This document shows positions 26,064 through 34,162 of a stretch of DNA of 64,000 bases, piece by piece. Source of the DNA: Limnochorda pilosa. GTDB taxonomy: Bacteria > Bacillota > Limnochordia > Limnochordales > Limnochordaceae. The stretch's first letter is position 1, and each line of letters begins with the position of its first letter. Both the position numbers and the translations under genes were made by a program. The stretch is taken from NCBI RefSeq assembly GCF_001544015.1, contig NZ_AP014924.1, forward strand, positions 3,224,001 to 3,288,000, read 5' to 3'. Under the pieces are notes generated by a model, which did no database searches, was not told the origin of the DNA, and saw nothing but the letters and a program-made list of their open reading frames with translations.

Positions 26064-26072
26064 ATTATAACA
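26064..26072 (-). promoter_or_regulatory. Extended -10 promoter for the permease/ATPase operon
   Basis: The minus strand reads TGTTATAAT, a consensus extended -10. The -35 region (TTCGGG, 17 bases upstream) is poor, as tolerated by extended -10 promoters. Transcription should begin near 26057, one base from the GTG at 26056, so either translation is leaderless or the real start is the GTG at 26029. Confidence 0.65.
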
Positions 26073-26155
26073 CAGCTCCGGAATGCCCCGAACCTGCAGT
26101 TGGTACCGTTCCCGCCAGGGGGGGCCGTTCGAGGCAGCTCGCGCCAGGACGCCCG

Positions 26156-26803
26156 CTAGAAGCTGGTCTGGTACCCCAGGCCCGCCTGGAGACTCTTCAG
26201 GTCCCGGATAGCCAGGGTGGCGTCGAGGCCCCGGGCCAGGTTGAAGCGGGTACCCACCTGGAGGCTGGGATCCGCTTCGATGAGGAGCGTGATCGGCGGT
26301 AGCCCAGCGCCGTCGCCCGCCTGCACGGGATTGAGGAGACCGCTGACGCCCACGAAGGGAAGCACGGCGGTTCGACTGGTGGCCACACCACCATGGAGGC
26401 GCCAGAGGCTGCTCAGCCGCTTGCTGATCGTGCCGAAGAAGCTCGGGTCGTCCGCACCTCCCCAGGTGAAGCCCAGGGCGAGCCCCGGTTGCCGGGCCGT
26501 CTCGGCCAGCAGGCCGATCTTGGCCCCGAGGCCCAGTTTGCCCTCTGCGGTGCTACCATTGACGGCCACTTCCAGGCCCGGCAGGATGCCGAACGCCACC
26601 GCGGGCTCGAAGTCGGCCCCGGCGGAGTCGTAGTAGAGGGAGAGCCGCACCGCCTGCGGCGGCAGGACGTCGGCCGTCTTGACCTCCACCAAGCCCGTGA
26701 GCCCCGACGTGGTCCCGGAGGCCGCGGCCGGAAGCGGGGAGAGGGCGAACGCCACGACCCATGCGACGAGCAGGCTTCTTGCCCAACGGCTGGTGCGCGC
26801 CAT
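26156..26803 (-). CDS. Small predicted outer-membrane beta-barrel (YjbH-like)
   Basis: 215 residues. A signal peptide covers about 1-28 (cleavage near AAASG). The mature part begins LTGLVEVKTADVLPPQAVRLSLYYDS, like the N-terminus of YjbH-type barrels. It continues as alternating strands (AVAFGILPGLEVAVNG, LGAKIGLLAE) and ends GLGYQTSF with a terminal Phe. An 8- to 10-strand barrel would fit. It lies between lpxD and the permease gene and could be the outer-membrane partner of that transporter, but no direct evidence shows this. The ribosome site before the ATG at 26803 is weak. Confidence 0.65.
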   Translation of the reverse strand: MARTSRWARSLLVAWVVAFALSPLPAAASGTTSGLTGLVEVKTADVLPPQAVRLSLYYDSAGADFEPAVAFGILPGLEVAVNGSTAEGKLGLGAKIGLLAETARQPGLALGFTWGGADDPSFFGTISKRLSSLWRLHGGVATSRTAVLPFVGVSGLLNPVQAGDGAGLPPITLLIEADPSLQVGTRFNLARGLDATLAIRDLKSLQAGLGYQTSF

Positions 26804-26870
26804 CAGTGTCCCGCCGCTCGCGATCCCGGTCTTCAGGCCCGGGGCGGAAAGCGGCGGTCCCTCCCTTCTC

Positions 26871-26933
26871 TCATGAAGCTGGTCATGAATCGGGGCTTCT
26901 GCAAGCCCCCGGCTTCAACCGTGGGGTTCATGA
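26871..26933. repeat. Compound inverted-repeat element between lpxD and the barrel gene
   Basis: TCATGAA (26883-26889) and TTCATGA (26927-26933) form an outer 7-bp inverted repeat. Inside are two hairpins: GGGGCTT with AAGCCCC (26892-26909, loop CTGC), and CCCCCGG with CCG-T-GGGG (26906-26926, one bulge). A further direct copy of TCATGAA is at 26871. It starts 5 bases after the lpxD stop, so it could be a terminator or processing signal, although there is no T tract. The nested hairpins also recall ends of IS200/IS605-type elements. Confidence 0.5.
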
Positions 26934-26937
26934 CCTC

Positions 26938-28005
26938 TTAAGGTCCTTCTCGCTCTGCTCTCAGGTAGGTGAGCTCGTCGCGCAGCATCCCCACCTCGGC
27001 CCTCAGCGCGGCCACCTCGCGCACGAGCTCGGGAACCCGCCGCTGCGCGGCCAGGGCGCGCATGGTCTCCGCGTGCGGGCGTGCCGGAAGGCCGGAAACC
27101 AAGCCGCCCTCCACGTCCTTCAGGACCCCGGCCTGGGCCGCCACCACCGTACCGTCGCCCAGCTGCACGTGGTCGGCGACCCCCGCCTGTCCGGCCAGCA
27201 CCACCCCGCGGCCCAGGCGGGCGCTGCCGGCCACGCCCACCTGCGCGACCAGCAGGCAGTCTTCCCCCACCTGGACATTGTGGGCCACGTGCACCAGGTT
27301 GTCGATCTTGGTCCCCCGTCCGATCACCGTCTCCCCCAGGGTGGCCCGGTCGATGGTGCTGTTGGCGCCTATCTCGACGTCGTCGCCCACCACCACCGTC
27401 CCCAGGTGGGGGATCTTCCGGTGGCGGCCGCCTGGGGCCCGGGCGTAGCCGAACCCGTCGGAGCCCACCACGGCGCCGGGTTGGAGGATCACCCGGTCGC
27501 CCAGCCGCACCCCGTCGGACACCACGCTGTTCTCCCGAAGGCAGCAAGCCTGCCCCACCACGGCGCCCCGGCCCACCCGGGCACCGGGGTAGACCAGGGT
27601 ACCGTCCCCCAGGCGGGCCCCGGAACCGACAAAGGCCTGAGGGCCCACCCGCACGCCCTCGCCCAGCTCCGCGTCGGGTGCCACGCAGGCCGAGGGGTGG
27701 ACCCCGGGCGCCAGCCACGGGGGCTCCTGGAAGAGCTCCAGCACCCGGGCGAAGGCGAGCCGGGGCTCGTCCACCCAGATGATCGCCCGGGCGGAGGGAC
27801 CGGCACCGGTCCGGGCCGAGGCCGGCGCGAGGAGGACCCCGGCCCGGCTGCGCTCGGCCCGCTCCCAGGGCTGGCCCGCGTCCAGGTAGCTGACCTGGTC
27901 GGGGCCTGCCTCCTCCAGGGGCGCCGGGCCGATCACCCCCCGATCGGCGGGCCCTTCCAGCTCACCGCCCACCAGGGCGGCCAGCTCTTCGGCGCGGCGT
28001 TCCAC
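26938..28005 (-). CDS. lpxD: UDP-3-O-acylglucosamine N-acyltransferase LpxD
   Basis: About 355 residues. The N-terminal uridine-binding domain is followed by a left-handed beta-helix of hexapeptide repeats (about 95-310) with the catalytic His in LVHVAHNVQVGE. A C-terminal helix forms the trimer bundle. It adds the second hydroxyacyl chain, to the 2-amino group, after LpxC. GTG at 28005 is preferred over GTG at 28020 because GGGGGGAG lies 5-6 bases before it. The order bamA, skp, sufT-like, lpxD recalls the bamA-skp-lpxD arrangement of Proteobacteria. Confidence 0.93.
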   Translation of the reverse strand: MERRAEELAALVGGELEGPADRGVIGPAPLEEAGPDQVSYLDAGQPWERAERSRAGVLLAPASARTGAGPSARAIIWVDEPRLAFARVLELFQEPPWLAPGVHPSACVAPDAELGEGVRVGPQAFVGSGARLGDGTLVYPGARVGRGAVVGQACCLRENSVVSDGVRLGDRVILQPGAVVGSDGFGYARAPGGRHRKIPHLGTVVVGDDVEIGANSTIDRATLGETVIGRGTKIDNLVHVAHNVQVGEDCLLVAQVGVAGSARLGRGVVLAGQAGVADHVQLGDGTVVAAQAGVLKDVEGGLVSGLPARPHAETMRALAAQRRVPELVREVAALRAEVGMLRDELTYLRAEREGP

Positions 28006-28057
28006 AGCCTCTCCCCCCACCCAGGTGCGGCGGCCGCGACGCCGCGGCCCCGCGTGC

Positions 28058-28366
28058 TCAGCGGATGCCCCACCTCAAGAGGCGTTTGGCCTCCTCGCTC
28101 ATCATGTCAGGGTTCCACGGAGGATCCCAGACCAGCTCGGTTTCCACGGTCCGGACCCCCGGCAGCGGCCTGACGGCCGCCTCCACCTGCTCGTTCAAGG
28201 TCGCGTAGAGCGGGCATCCGGGGGTGGTCAGGGTCATCCGCACGCTCACCTTGCCCTCGTCGTTCACGTCCACCCCGTAGATGAGGCCCAGGTCGACCAC
28301 GTTCAAACCAAGCTCGGGATCGATCACGACTTTGAGTGCCTCGCGCACCGTCGCCTCTTCAACCAC
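28058..28366 (-). CDS. MIP18/SufT-family iron-sulfur assembly factor
   Basis: 102 residues, the whole DUF59 domain: VIDPELGLNVVDLGLIYGV, MTLTTPGCPLYATL with the conserved Cys, and PPWNPDMMSEEAKRLL at the end. Proteins of this family help mature iron-sulfur proteins. The GTG at 28366 has AAAGGAGG 9 bases upstream, an excellent site, whereas the longer upstream frame has none. It is a housekeeping gene lodged between skp and lpxD, with nothing linking it functionally to the envelope. Confidence 0.9.
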   Translation of the reverse strand: MVEEATVREALKVVIDPELGLNVVDLGLIYGVDVNDEGKVSVRMTLTTPGCPLYATLNEQVEAAVRPLPGVRTVETELVWDPPWNPDMMSEEAKRLLRWGIR

Positions 28367-28430
28367 GGGTGTCGCCTCCTTTGGAGCCGCCCGTGCGCGT
28401 CGCACGTCTCACTGGGGGCTCTCCCCTATT

Positions 28431-28937
28431 CTAGCTTCCCCCGGAGGGATTCGTCTGCACCCCCAGGCGCCTGAGGACAGAAGCGGTCAGATCCACGCCG
28501 CCGTGGAGGACGACCTCCTTCTGCAGGACGATCTCCACACCCTGCTCCCCGGCCACGGCGGCGATGGCCTCCAGCACCCTGGCCTCGAACTCCGCCTGAA
28601 GCCGGCGAAGCTCCTGGGCGCTCGCGTCCAGGCGCTTCTGGTACTCGTCGAAAAGGGCCTGCTTCTCCTGGTCGTCCAGGGAGGCGCTCTTCTGATCGAA
28701 CTCGTCCTGAAGGGCGGTGCGCGTCCGGTCCAGCTCCGCCATGGCGCCCTCGAGGTTCGGCGCCAGGTACTGGCTGCGGATCAGCTGCACGTCCACGTAG
28801 CCCACGCGAGGCGCCTCTTCCTGCGCCCCCGCGGCCTGCGGGACGAGGAGAAGGACCGCCGCCAGGATCGACGCCAGCCCCGCGCGCCGGGCGGCGTGCA
28901 CCCGGTGCCTCCCGCCCCGCCCTCCTCTGCCTGCCAC
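28431..28937 (-). CDS. skp: Skp/OmpH-family periplasmic chaperone
   Basis: 168 residues. A signal peptide at about 1-38 (cleavage near AGAQE) precedes VGYVDVQLIRSQY, the usual first strand of OmpH/Skp. A long charged helical hairpin follows (LQDEFDQKSASLDDQEKQAL), then VEIVLQKEVVLHGGVDLTASV. Skp trimers hold unfolded outer-membrane proteins on the way to BamA, which is encoded directly upstream with 39 bases between. GTG at 28937 has GAGGAGG upstream. Confidence 0.9.
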   Translation of the reverse strand: MAGRGGRGGRHRVHAARRAGLASILAAVLLLVPQAAGAQEEAPRVGYVDVQLIRSQYLAPNLEGAMAELDRTRTALQDEFDQKSASLDDQEKQALFDEYQKRLDASAQELRRLQAEFEARVLEAIAAVAGEQGVEIVLQKEVVLHGGVDLTASVLRRLGVQTNPSGGS

Positions 28938-28976
28938 CTCGCACCCTCCTCTGGTGCCGGACGCCGGGCACCCCGG

Positions 28977-30671
28977 CTAGAAGGTCTGCCCGAAGCTGAT
29001 GTACGGCTTGCCCGGCTCGGTGCGGCTCATGCCGTAGTCCAGCCGCAGGATGCCGATGGGCGTGTTCAGGCGGACGCCCAGCCCGTAACCCGTGGCCATG
29101 TCGCTCAACCGCACCGTCTCGTCCTCCCGCCAGGCCCGTCCCGAGTCGACGAAGACCACGCCCTGCACCTGGTCCGCGATGGGGAAGCGGTACTCCAGGT
29201 TGGCCACCAGCTTCCGGGTGCCGTCGGTGAACTTGGTGTAGTCGTACCCCCGGAGCGACTCGGAGCCGCCGACCTGGAACTTCTCGCTGCTGCGGGCGTT
29301 GCCCTCCAGGACCCCCGCGTCGATGCGGAAGGCCAGGGTCTGGTTGGAGCGGCCCACCTTGAGGTAGCGGCTGTAGGTCTCCTGGTAGATCTGGTAGTCC
29401 CAGTCGCCGCCCAGAAGCCCGCCGCCCAGGGTGACCGACGCCCGGTTCCGGTAACCCTGGGTCGGGAAGAAGGGGTGGTCGGTGGTGTTGGTGGCCAGGG
29501 CCAGCTCGAAGGAGCGGTTGCTGCTGTCGACCCGGTCGGTTGCCTCATCGGGCTGGTCGTACGTCCGGTTGTCCAGGGAGAAGGTGCCGATGAGGCGGCT
29601 GTAGCCCCCCACCGGGTGGCCCAGGCTGACGCTGGTGCCCAGGTCGTGGTACCAGCCGTCGCTCTCCTCCAGTTGGTTCCGGTTGAAGAGGCTGACCCCC
29701 AGGGAGAGGCCACTCGCCGTGAGGTAGGGCTCCCGGAAGCGGAGCTCGTACTCGGTGGACTTGGCGCCTACCTGCACCTTCACCCCCGCCTCCTGGCCCC
29801 GGCCCAGGAAGTTGGCCTCGGAGACGTCCACGTAGCCTCCCAGGCCGCCCGCGCTGCTCCAGGTGACGCCCAGGCTGGCCGTGCCCGTCTTCCGCTCCGT
29901 CACGTGCACCACCAGGTCCAGGGTCTCGGGGTCGCCGGTCTCCTCGAAGCTCCGGCTCACCTGGTCGAAGAAGCCCAGCTGGAGCACGTCCCGCAGGCCC
30001 CGGTCCACCTTGTTCAGGTCGATGGGCTCACCCGGCTCGATCCGCATCTCCCGCAGGATCACGAAGTCCCGGGTCTTCTCGTTCCCCTCGGTGCGGATCG
30101 CGTGGAGCTTGACGGGGGCGAAGAAGAGGGTGAGGGTCCCCTCCTCGTCCCAGGCGGGGGTCTGGTTGGGGCGGACCAGGAGGCCGTCCTTCTGGAGCAC
30201 CTGGTACTGGATGGTGGAGAGGGCGCTCCGCACCTGGTTCAGGTCGATGACCTTCCCCGTCTCGAGCCCCGCTTCGGCCAGGAGCGCCTGGCTGTCCTGG
30301 CCCTCCAGGCCCTTCAGCACCACCTGCTTCAGCACCGGGAGCTCCTTCACCACGAAGACCACCTGGACCCCGCCGGGCACCGTGGGCACCTGGAAGGTGA
30401 CGCTGTCGAAGGTGCCCAGGTCCAGGATGGACTGAGCATCCTTCTGGAGGTCGTCGGGGTTGATGGGGCGGCCGATGCGGGTCGCAGTGATCGCGTCCAG
30501 GATGCGCTCCGCCGGGATCTGCCGGTTCCCCCGCACGGCGATGGACTGGACCGTGGGCTGGTCCGCTCCCTTCTCCTGCGCTGCCATCGGGAGAGCGGTC
30601 GTCGCCACCAGTCCCAGAAGCCACGTGAGGATCACCAGGAACCGAATCGTGCCGTATCGTTCCCCTCGCAC
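28977..30671 (-). CDS. bamA: BamA/Omp85-family outer-membrane assembly protein
   Basis: About 564 residues with the start at GTG 30671. A signal peptide (about 1-33) is followed by POTRA domains from about 40 to 265 (VQSIAVRGNRQIPAERIL, LKGLEGQDSQALLAEAG, IRTEGNEKTRDFVILREM). A 16-strand barrel follows, with the Omp85 hallmark region GGSESLRGYDYTKF, VFVDSGRAW and a terminal FGQTF. It folds beta-barrel proteins into the outer membrane. Three POTRAs rather than five explain the short length. No BamB-E homologue is nearby. The ribosome site is weak, so the start is approximate. Confidence 0.92.
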   Translation of the reverse strand: MRGERYGTIRFLVILTWLLGLVATTALPMAAQEKGADQPTVQSIAVRGNRQIPAERILDAITATRIGRPINPDDLQKDAQSILDLGTFDSVTFQVPTVPGGVQVVFVVKELPVLKQVVLKGLEGQDSQALLAEAGLETGKVIDLNQVRSALSTIQYQVLQKDGLLVRPNQTPAWDEEGTLTLFFAPVKLHAIRTEGNEKTRDFVILREMRIEPGEPIDLNKVDRGLRDVLQLGFFDQVSRSFEETGDPETLDLVVHVTERKTGTASLGVTWSSAGGLGGYVDVSEANFLGRGQEAGVKVQVGAKSTEYELRFREPYLTASGLSLGVSLFNRNQLEESDGWYHDLGTSVSLGHPVGGYSRLIGTFSLDNRTYDQPDEATDRVDSSNRSFELALATNTTDHPFFPTQGYRNRASVTLGGGLLGGDWDYQIYQETYSRYLKVGRSNQTLAFRIDAGVLEGNARSSEKFQVGGSESLRGYDYTKFTDGTRKLVANLEYRFPIADQVQGVVFVDSGRAWREDETVRLSDMATGYGLGVRLNTPIGILRLDYGMSRTEPGKPYISFGQTF

Positions 30672-30836
30672 GTCAACGCCCCCACTCGTCGGTCGCTGCT
30701 GCGCCCGGAGCTGCGTCTTCCACCGACCTGGTCCGTCAGGCCTGCCGTCTCCCTCGGGCGGTCTGCCAAGCCAACACTTTCGTGGCGGACCGGACCCATC
30801 CTTCCGGAAAAGGGCCGGCAATTCCTGTCCTCGCCG

Positions 30837-32888
30837 TCAGGATCCGGATGGAAGCCCGGTGCCCCCCGGGCCGTCCCTTTTCTGGGAGTCGTCCGGCTCG
30901 GGGGTGGGGGGCGCGGGGGCCAGGATCTCCAGCTCGAACTGGCCGGACCCGCGGATGACGTAGTCGGTGGCCAATCGCGCCTGGACCGGCTTGGTCTCCT
31001 CGGGAGGAGCCTCGCCTTCGGCGGGAGCGGGCTCCTTGGGGCTGGGATGGCCCGGGGGCGCCTCGGTCCCCGCGTCGGGCGCTGCGGGCCCAAGGTCCGC
31101 CGGAACCCGCTCGTCTGCCGGGAGGGGCGCGTACGGCGGGTAGAACTCGGCCACCAGTTCGTAGTTCCGCTCGCGGGTGCGGAACGTCTCCAGGATGTCC
31201 TCCAGGCTCGCCCCTTCGGGCAGGGGCTCGGCCTCCTCGCCCTCCGCCGGCGGGGCGGCCTCCTGGCCGGACAGGATCTCAGGCGGCACCACCTGCGACG
31301 GGCCCGTGTAGTAGCCGCCCCGCACCGTCACCTGGACCTTCCCTTCGGGGGTGGAGGGCGGGACCGTGAGCCGGACCATCTTCTTCTCCCTGGGGCCCCG
31401 ATAGGTCTGGAGCTCGACTTCGATCATCAGCGACTCCCCGGGTCGAGCCCGCTTCGTTTCGGGGTTCACCGAGACGATCTGGGCCGTCTGGGGCTCGGGG
31501 GTGATCCGGGCGGTCACTTCCACCCGGCGGAGGCGGGTCTCCTGGAATGGGTTGGACGCCAGGAGGCGGACGCCCTCCATCATCTCGGCCAGCGCCCGGG
31601 CCGAGACGTCGGACTCGGAAAAGAACATGTTGTCGCGCACCAGGGGCTCGTTGAGCCCGTCCGCCTCCAGGCTGAAGCGGATCCGGGCGGTTCCGGGGCC
31701 GATCCGGTCGATACCCCGGTCGAAGGCCTGGAGCACGCCGATGGCCACCAGATCGGGCATCAACCAGGGGTCTTCCACGGACTCGAAACGGAACCGCCGG
31801 CCTTCGCCCTCGCGGGGCCGGTCCAGGTCGACCACGTCCACGTCCACGTCCACCATCGCGGGCGGCTGGCCCAGCCTCCCCCCCACGGCGGCGGACCGGT
31901 CCTGGGAGAGGGTGCCCACCACATCCGTGGCCGCGCCGAGCTTGAAGGGCATCTCCACGCTGGTGACGGTGCGCAGGATATCCGCGCCCGTGGCCGCGAA
32001 AGCCACCGAACCCCGGCTGAGGAAGGGGTGACCGAAGCCGAGGAAGCGCTGGCCGTCGGTCCAGGTCACCGTGCCCAGGGCGGAGAGATCCACGTCCCCC
32101 CTCAGGAGCTGCACCCCGAACGCGCTGCCCGGCTGCAGCCGCTCCACCCCGCCCGCCGCGCCGGTCACCTTTGGGGCCGAGCCGGTGGGCACGGTGAGGA
32201 AAGGACCCGCCGGCAGGCGGCCCACCCAGCGGGAGAGGAGCCCCAGGGTTCGGGGGCCGAAGCCAGCCGCCATCAGGGGCGTGGCCAGCGGGACCATCAC
32301 CGCGGTCTCCTCGGGCACCCTTCGGGCCAGGGTCTCCGCCTGCCGAGCGTCGGCTGCGAAGGCGACCCGCCGGGGCGGTTCCGCCTGCGGCCGGAGCCCA
32401 TCCATGTCGGGGGTCTCGGCGGGTGCACCCGCCGCCTCGGGCTCCTCGATGCGATCGAGCACCTCCACCATGTCGGCGATGGGGGTCACCATCCCCACCC
32501 GGTGGTCCGCGTAGCTGAAGCCGAAGCCGATGGCGCCCACAAGCCGCCCGTCCACGTAGACCGGGCTGCCGCTCATCCCTGCCACGATCCCGCCCGTGAG
32601 GTCGATCAGGGGGCCCGAGGTCTCCACCAGCAGCAGGTCGCCTGCCGGGCCGACGCCGGGCAGGACGCCCAGGAAGGTGACGTCGAAGGGCTCCACCTGC
32701 TGGCCCTGGACCACCGTGTAGCCGGTGCCCCGCATGCCGGGCCGGACTTCCTCCACCGGCAGGACCCGGCCTTCCAGGCCCGCGGGCCAGGCGCGCGCGG
32801 CCAGGGCGGGCGGGGCCGCCAGGAGCAGCGCGAGCGCGGCGGTCACCCACGTGAGACGAAGGCGTGCGACTCTGCTGAGAAGCTGCAT
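30837..32888 (-). CDS. SpoIVB-type S55 peptidase domain protein, secreted
   Basis: 683 residues. Signal peptide about 1-30. The S55 motif GMSGSPVYVDG with the presumed nucleophile Ser sits at 104-109, after GYTVVQGQQVEPFDVTFLG. A second conserved block with GFGHPFLSRGSV carries the likely catalytic His. The block order (Ser before His) is typical of the long S55 proteins of diderm bacteria, unlike SpoIVB itself, and no PDZ domain is seen. The C-terminal part has Ig-like strands and Pro/Glu-rich linkers. It may process an envelope protein; the substrate is unknown. It lies between the glycosidase and bamA genes. Confidence 0.8.
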   Translation of the reverse strand: MQLLSRVARLRLTWVTAALALLLAAPPALAARAWPAGLEGRVLPVEEVRPGMRGTGYTVVQGQQVEPFDVTFLGVLPGVGPAGDLLLVETSGPLIDLTGGIVAGMSGSPVYVDGRLVGAIGFGFSYADHRVGMVTPIADMVEVLDRIEEPEAAGAPAETPDMDGLRPQAEPPRRVAFAADARQAETLARRVPEETAVMVPLATPLMAAGFGPRTLGLLSRWVGRLPAGPFLTVPTGSAPKVTGAAGGVERLQPGSAFGVQLLRGDVDLSALGTVTWTDGQRFLGFGHPFLSRGSVAFAATGADILRTVTSVEMPFKLGAATDVVGTLSQDRSAAVGGRLGQPPAMVDVDVDVVDLDRPREGEGRRFRFESVEDPWLMPDLVAIGVLQAFDRGIDRIGPGTARIRFSLEADGLNEPLVRDNMFFSESDVSARALAEMMEGVRLLASNPFQETRLRRVEVTARITPEPQTAQIVSVNPETKRARPGESLMIEVELQTYRGPREKKMVRLTVPPSTPEGKVQVTVRGGYYTGPSQVVPPEILSGQEAAPPAEGEEAEPLPEGASLEDILETFRTRERNYELVAEFYPPYAPLPADERVPADLGPAAPDAGTEAPPGHPSPKEPAPAEGEAPPEETKPVQARLATDYVIRGSGQFELEILAPAPPTPEPDDSQKRDGPGGTGLPSGS

Positions 32889-32921
32889 CCAGGCCTCTCC
32901 CTCAGGTCCGGGAGGCGGGGC

Positions 32922-34103
32922 TCAGCGGCTGGAGAAGACCAGGAGCGCGTTCCCCACGGTCCGCTCCCGCCCATCGGACGGAAGATTGAACAGATCCCCG
33001 CGGAGCACCATGGTGCTGGAGCCTCCGCCGTCCAGGTTCAGAGCGTCCACGGACCCCAGGCTGGCCATGACGTGGGCCGTCTCGGTCAGGGTCAGCCCGA
33101 CGCTGGACGCCTGGCGGCCGTTGACCGTCAGCAGGATCAGCCGGCCCTGCGCGTCCACCCCCGCGGCGGTACGCGGCGCCCGGCCCAGCGCGACGTCGGG
33201 CTGGAACCGCTCGAGGTCGGCCGTCACCTCCACCGCGCCCTCCCTCAGGAGGCGGGGGCCTCCCCCAACGGCCCACTCCACGGGCCCAATGGGGGGCGGC
33301 TCGGCCAGACCCCACGAGGCTTCCAGCGGGATGCCCGTCTCGACGGGCCAGGGCGGCCAGGCCCGGGGGCCGGCGGCGACCACGTACCCGTCCGGAGGGA
33401 TGGGTAGGTCGCCCCCCGCCACGGCGGCCACCACCTTGCCCTCCACCACCGCCCAGGCCGTCGCCTCCCCGGCGGTCTCGGTGGAGGGCCCGTAGACAGG
33501 GGTGTAGACCACGAGCTCCGACGGTCCCGGCCGGCGGTTCACCCCGTCCAGAAGCCTGACCTGGCCTTGCCCGCTCACCTGGCCGGCAAAGGTTCCGGGC
33601 CCGATCCACCAGCGGGGCTCGCCGCCGGAACCCCGGGCGAAGAAGAGCGAGGTGCGACGCCAGACCGGCTCGCTCACCATGGAGCCGTCGAGGATCAGCA
33701 GGCCCAAGGGCCGCCCGCTGGAGCCGTAGTAGGTGCCGTTCACCCCGGCCAGGGCCTCCGCCCGGCGCACCTGGTCGCCCACCGTGGCCCGCGCGCCCAG
33801 GGTCGCGCCCGCCAGGGCGGGACGGACCTCCACGCCCGCGAGGCGGGTATCCACCCGCAGGACCTGGGCGCGTGCGAGCCCGGCGCCCGTGTCGAGGGTC
33901 AGCAGGCCGAAGCGGACGCCCCGGGCGATCCAGATCTCCCGGGAGGTCACGATCCTGGGGCCGCCGGGGTCCCCCGCGTCGAGGGGGGGCCCGCTTGCCC
34001 AGGCATGAGCGACCGCCCAGACGCCGAGGAGCAGGAGGACGAGGCCGGTTACCCGCCTGCGCCCCACCGTACCCCGCGCCCCGCGGGCCTCCGGAACCGC
34101 CAC
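32922..34103 (-). CDS. Phosphodiester glycosidase family (NAGPA-like) exported protein
   Basis: 393 residues. A membrane/signal segment lies at about 18-36. The family core has GVNGTYYGSSGRPLGLLI, LLTVNGRQASSVGLTLTE and the C-terminal hallmark LNLDGGGSSTMVLRG, then RTVGNALLVF. Members remove sugars from phosphodiester-linked glycans (the founding member uncovers mannose-6-phosphate) and in bacteria act on the cell surface. A role in trimming a wall or LPS phosphoglycan is plausible. GTG at 34103 has no strong ribosome site, so the start may be a little downstream. Confidence 0.82.
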   Translation of the reverse strand: MAVPEARGARGTVGRRRVTGLVLLLLGVWAVAHAWASGPPLDAGDPGGPRIVTSREIWIARGVRFGLLTLDTGAGLARAQVLRVDTRLAGVEVRPALAGATLGARATVGDQVRRAEALAGVNGTYYGSSGRPLGLLILDGSMVSEPVWRRTSLFFARGSGGEPRWWIGPGTFAGQVSGQGQVRLLDGVNRRPGPSELVVYTPVYGPSTETAGEATAWAVVEGKVVAAVAGGDLPIPPDGYVVAAGPRAWPPWPVETGIPLEASWGLAEPPPIGPVEWAVGGGPRLLREGAVEVTADLERFQPDVALGRAPRTAAGVDAQGRLILLTVNGRQASSVGLTLTETAHVMASLGSVDALNLDGGGSSTMVLRGDLFNLPSDGRERTVGNALLVFSSR

Positions 34104-34162
34104 GTGCCAACCACGCTCCCTGCCCGGCGCCCGTCAGGGCGCGTTGGCTTCAAAAGGCTTTT

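Noticed and set aside
28281-33407. A 1,708-codon open frame on the plus strand, opposite skp, bamA and the S55 gene
   Set aside because: The opposite strand carries well-supported genes with family motifs. The plus frame has no recognisable domains and is His/Pro/Arg-rich, as expected for the antisense of GC-rich codons.
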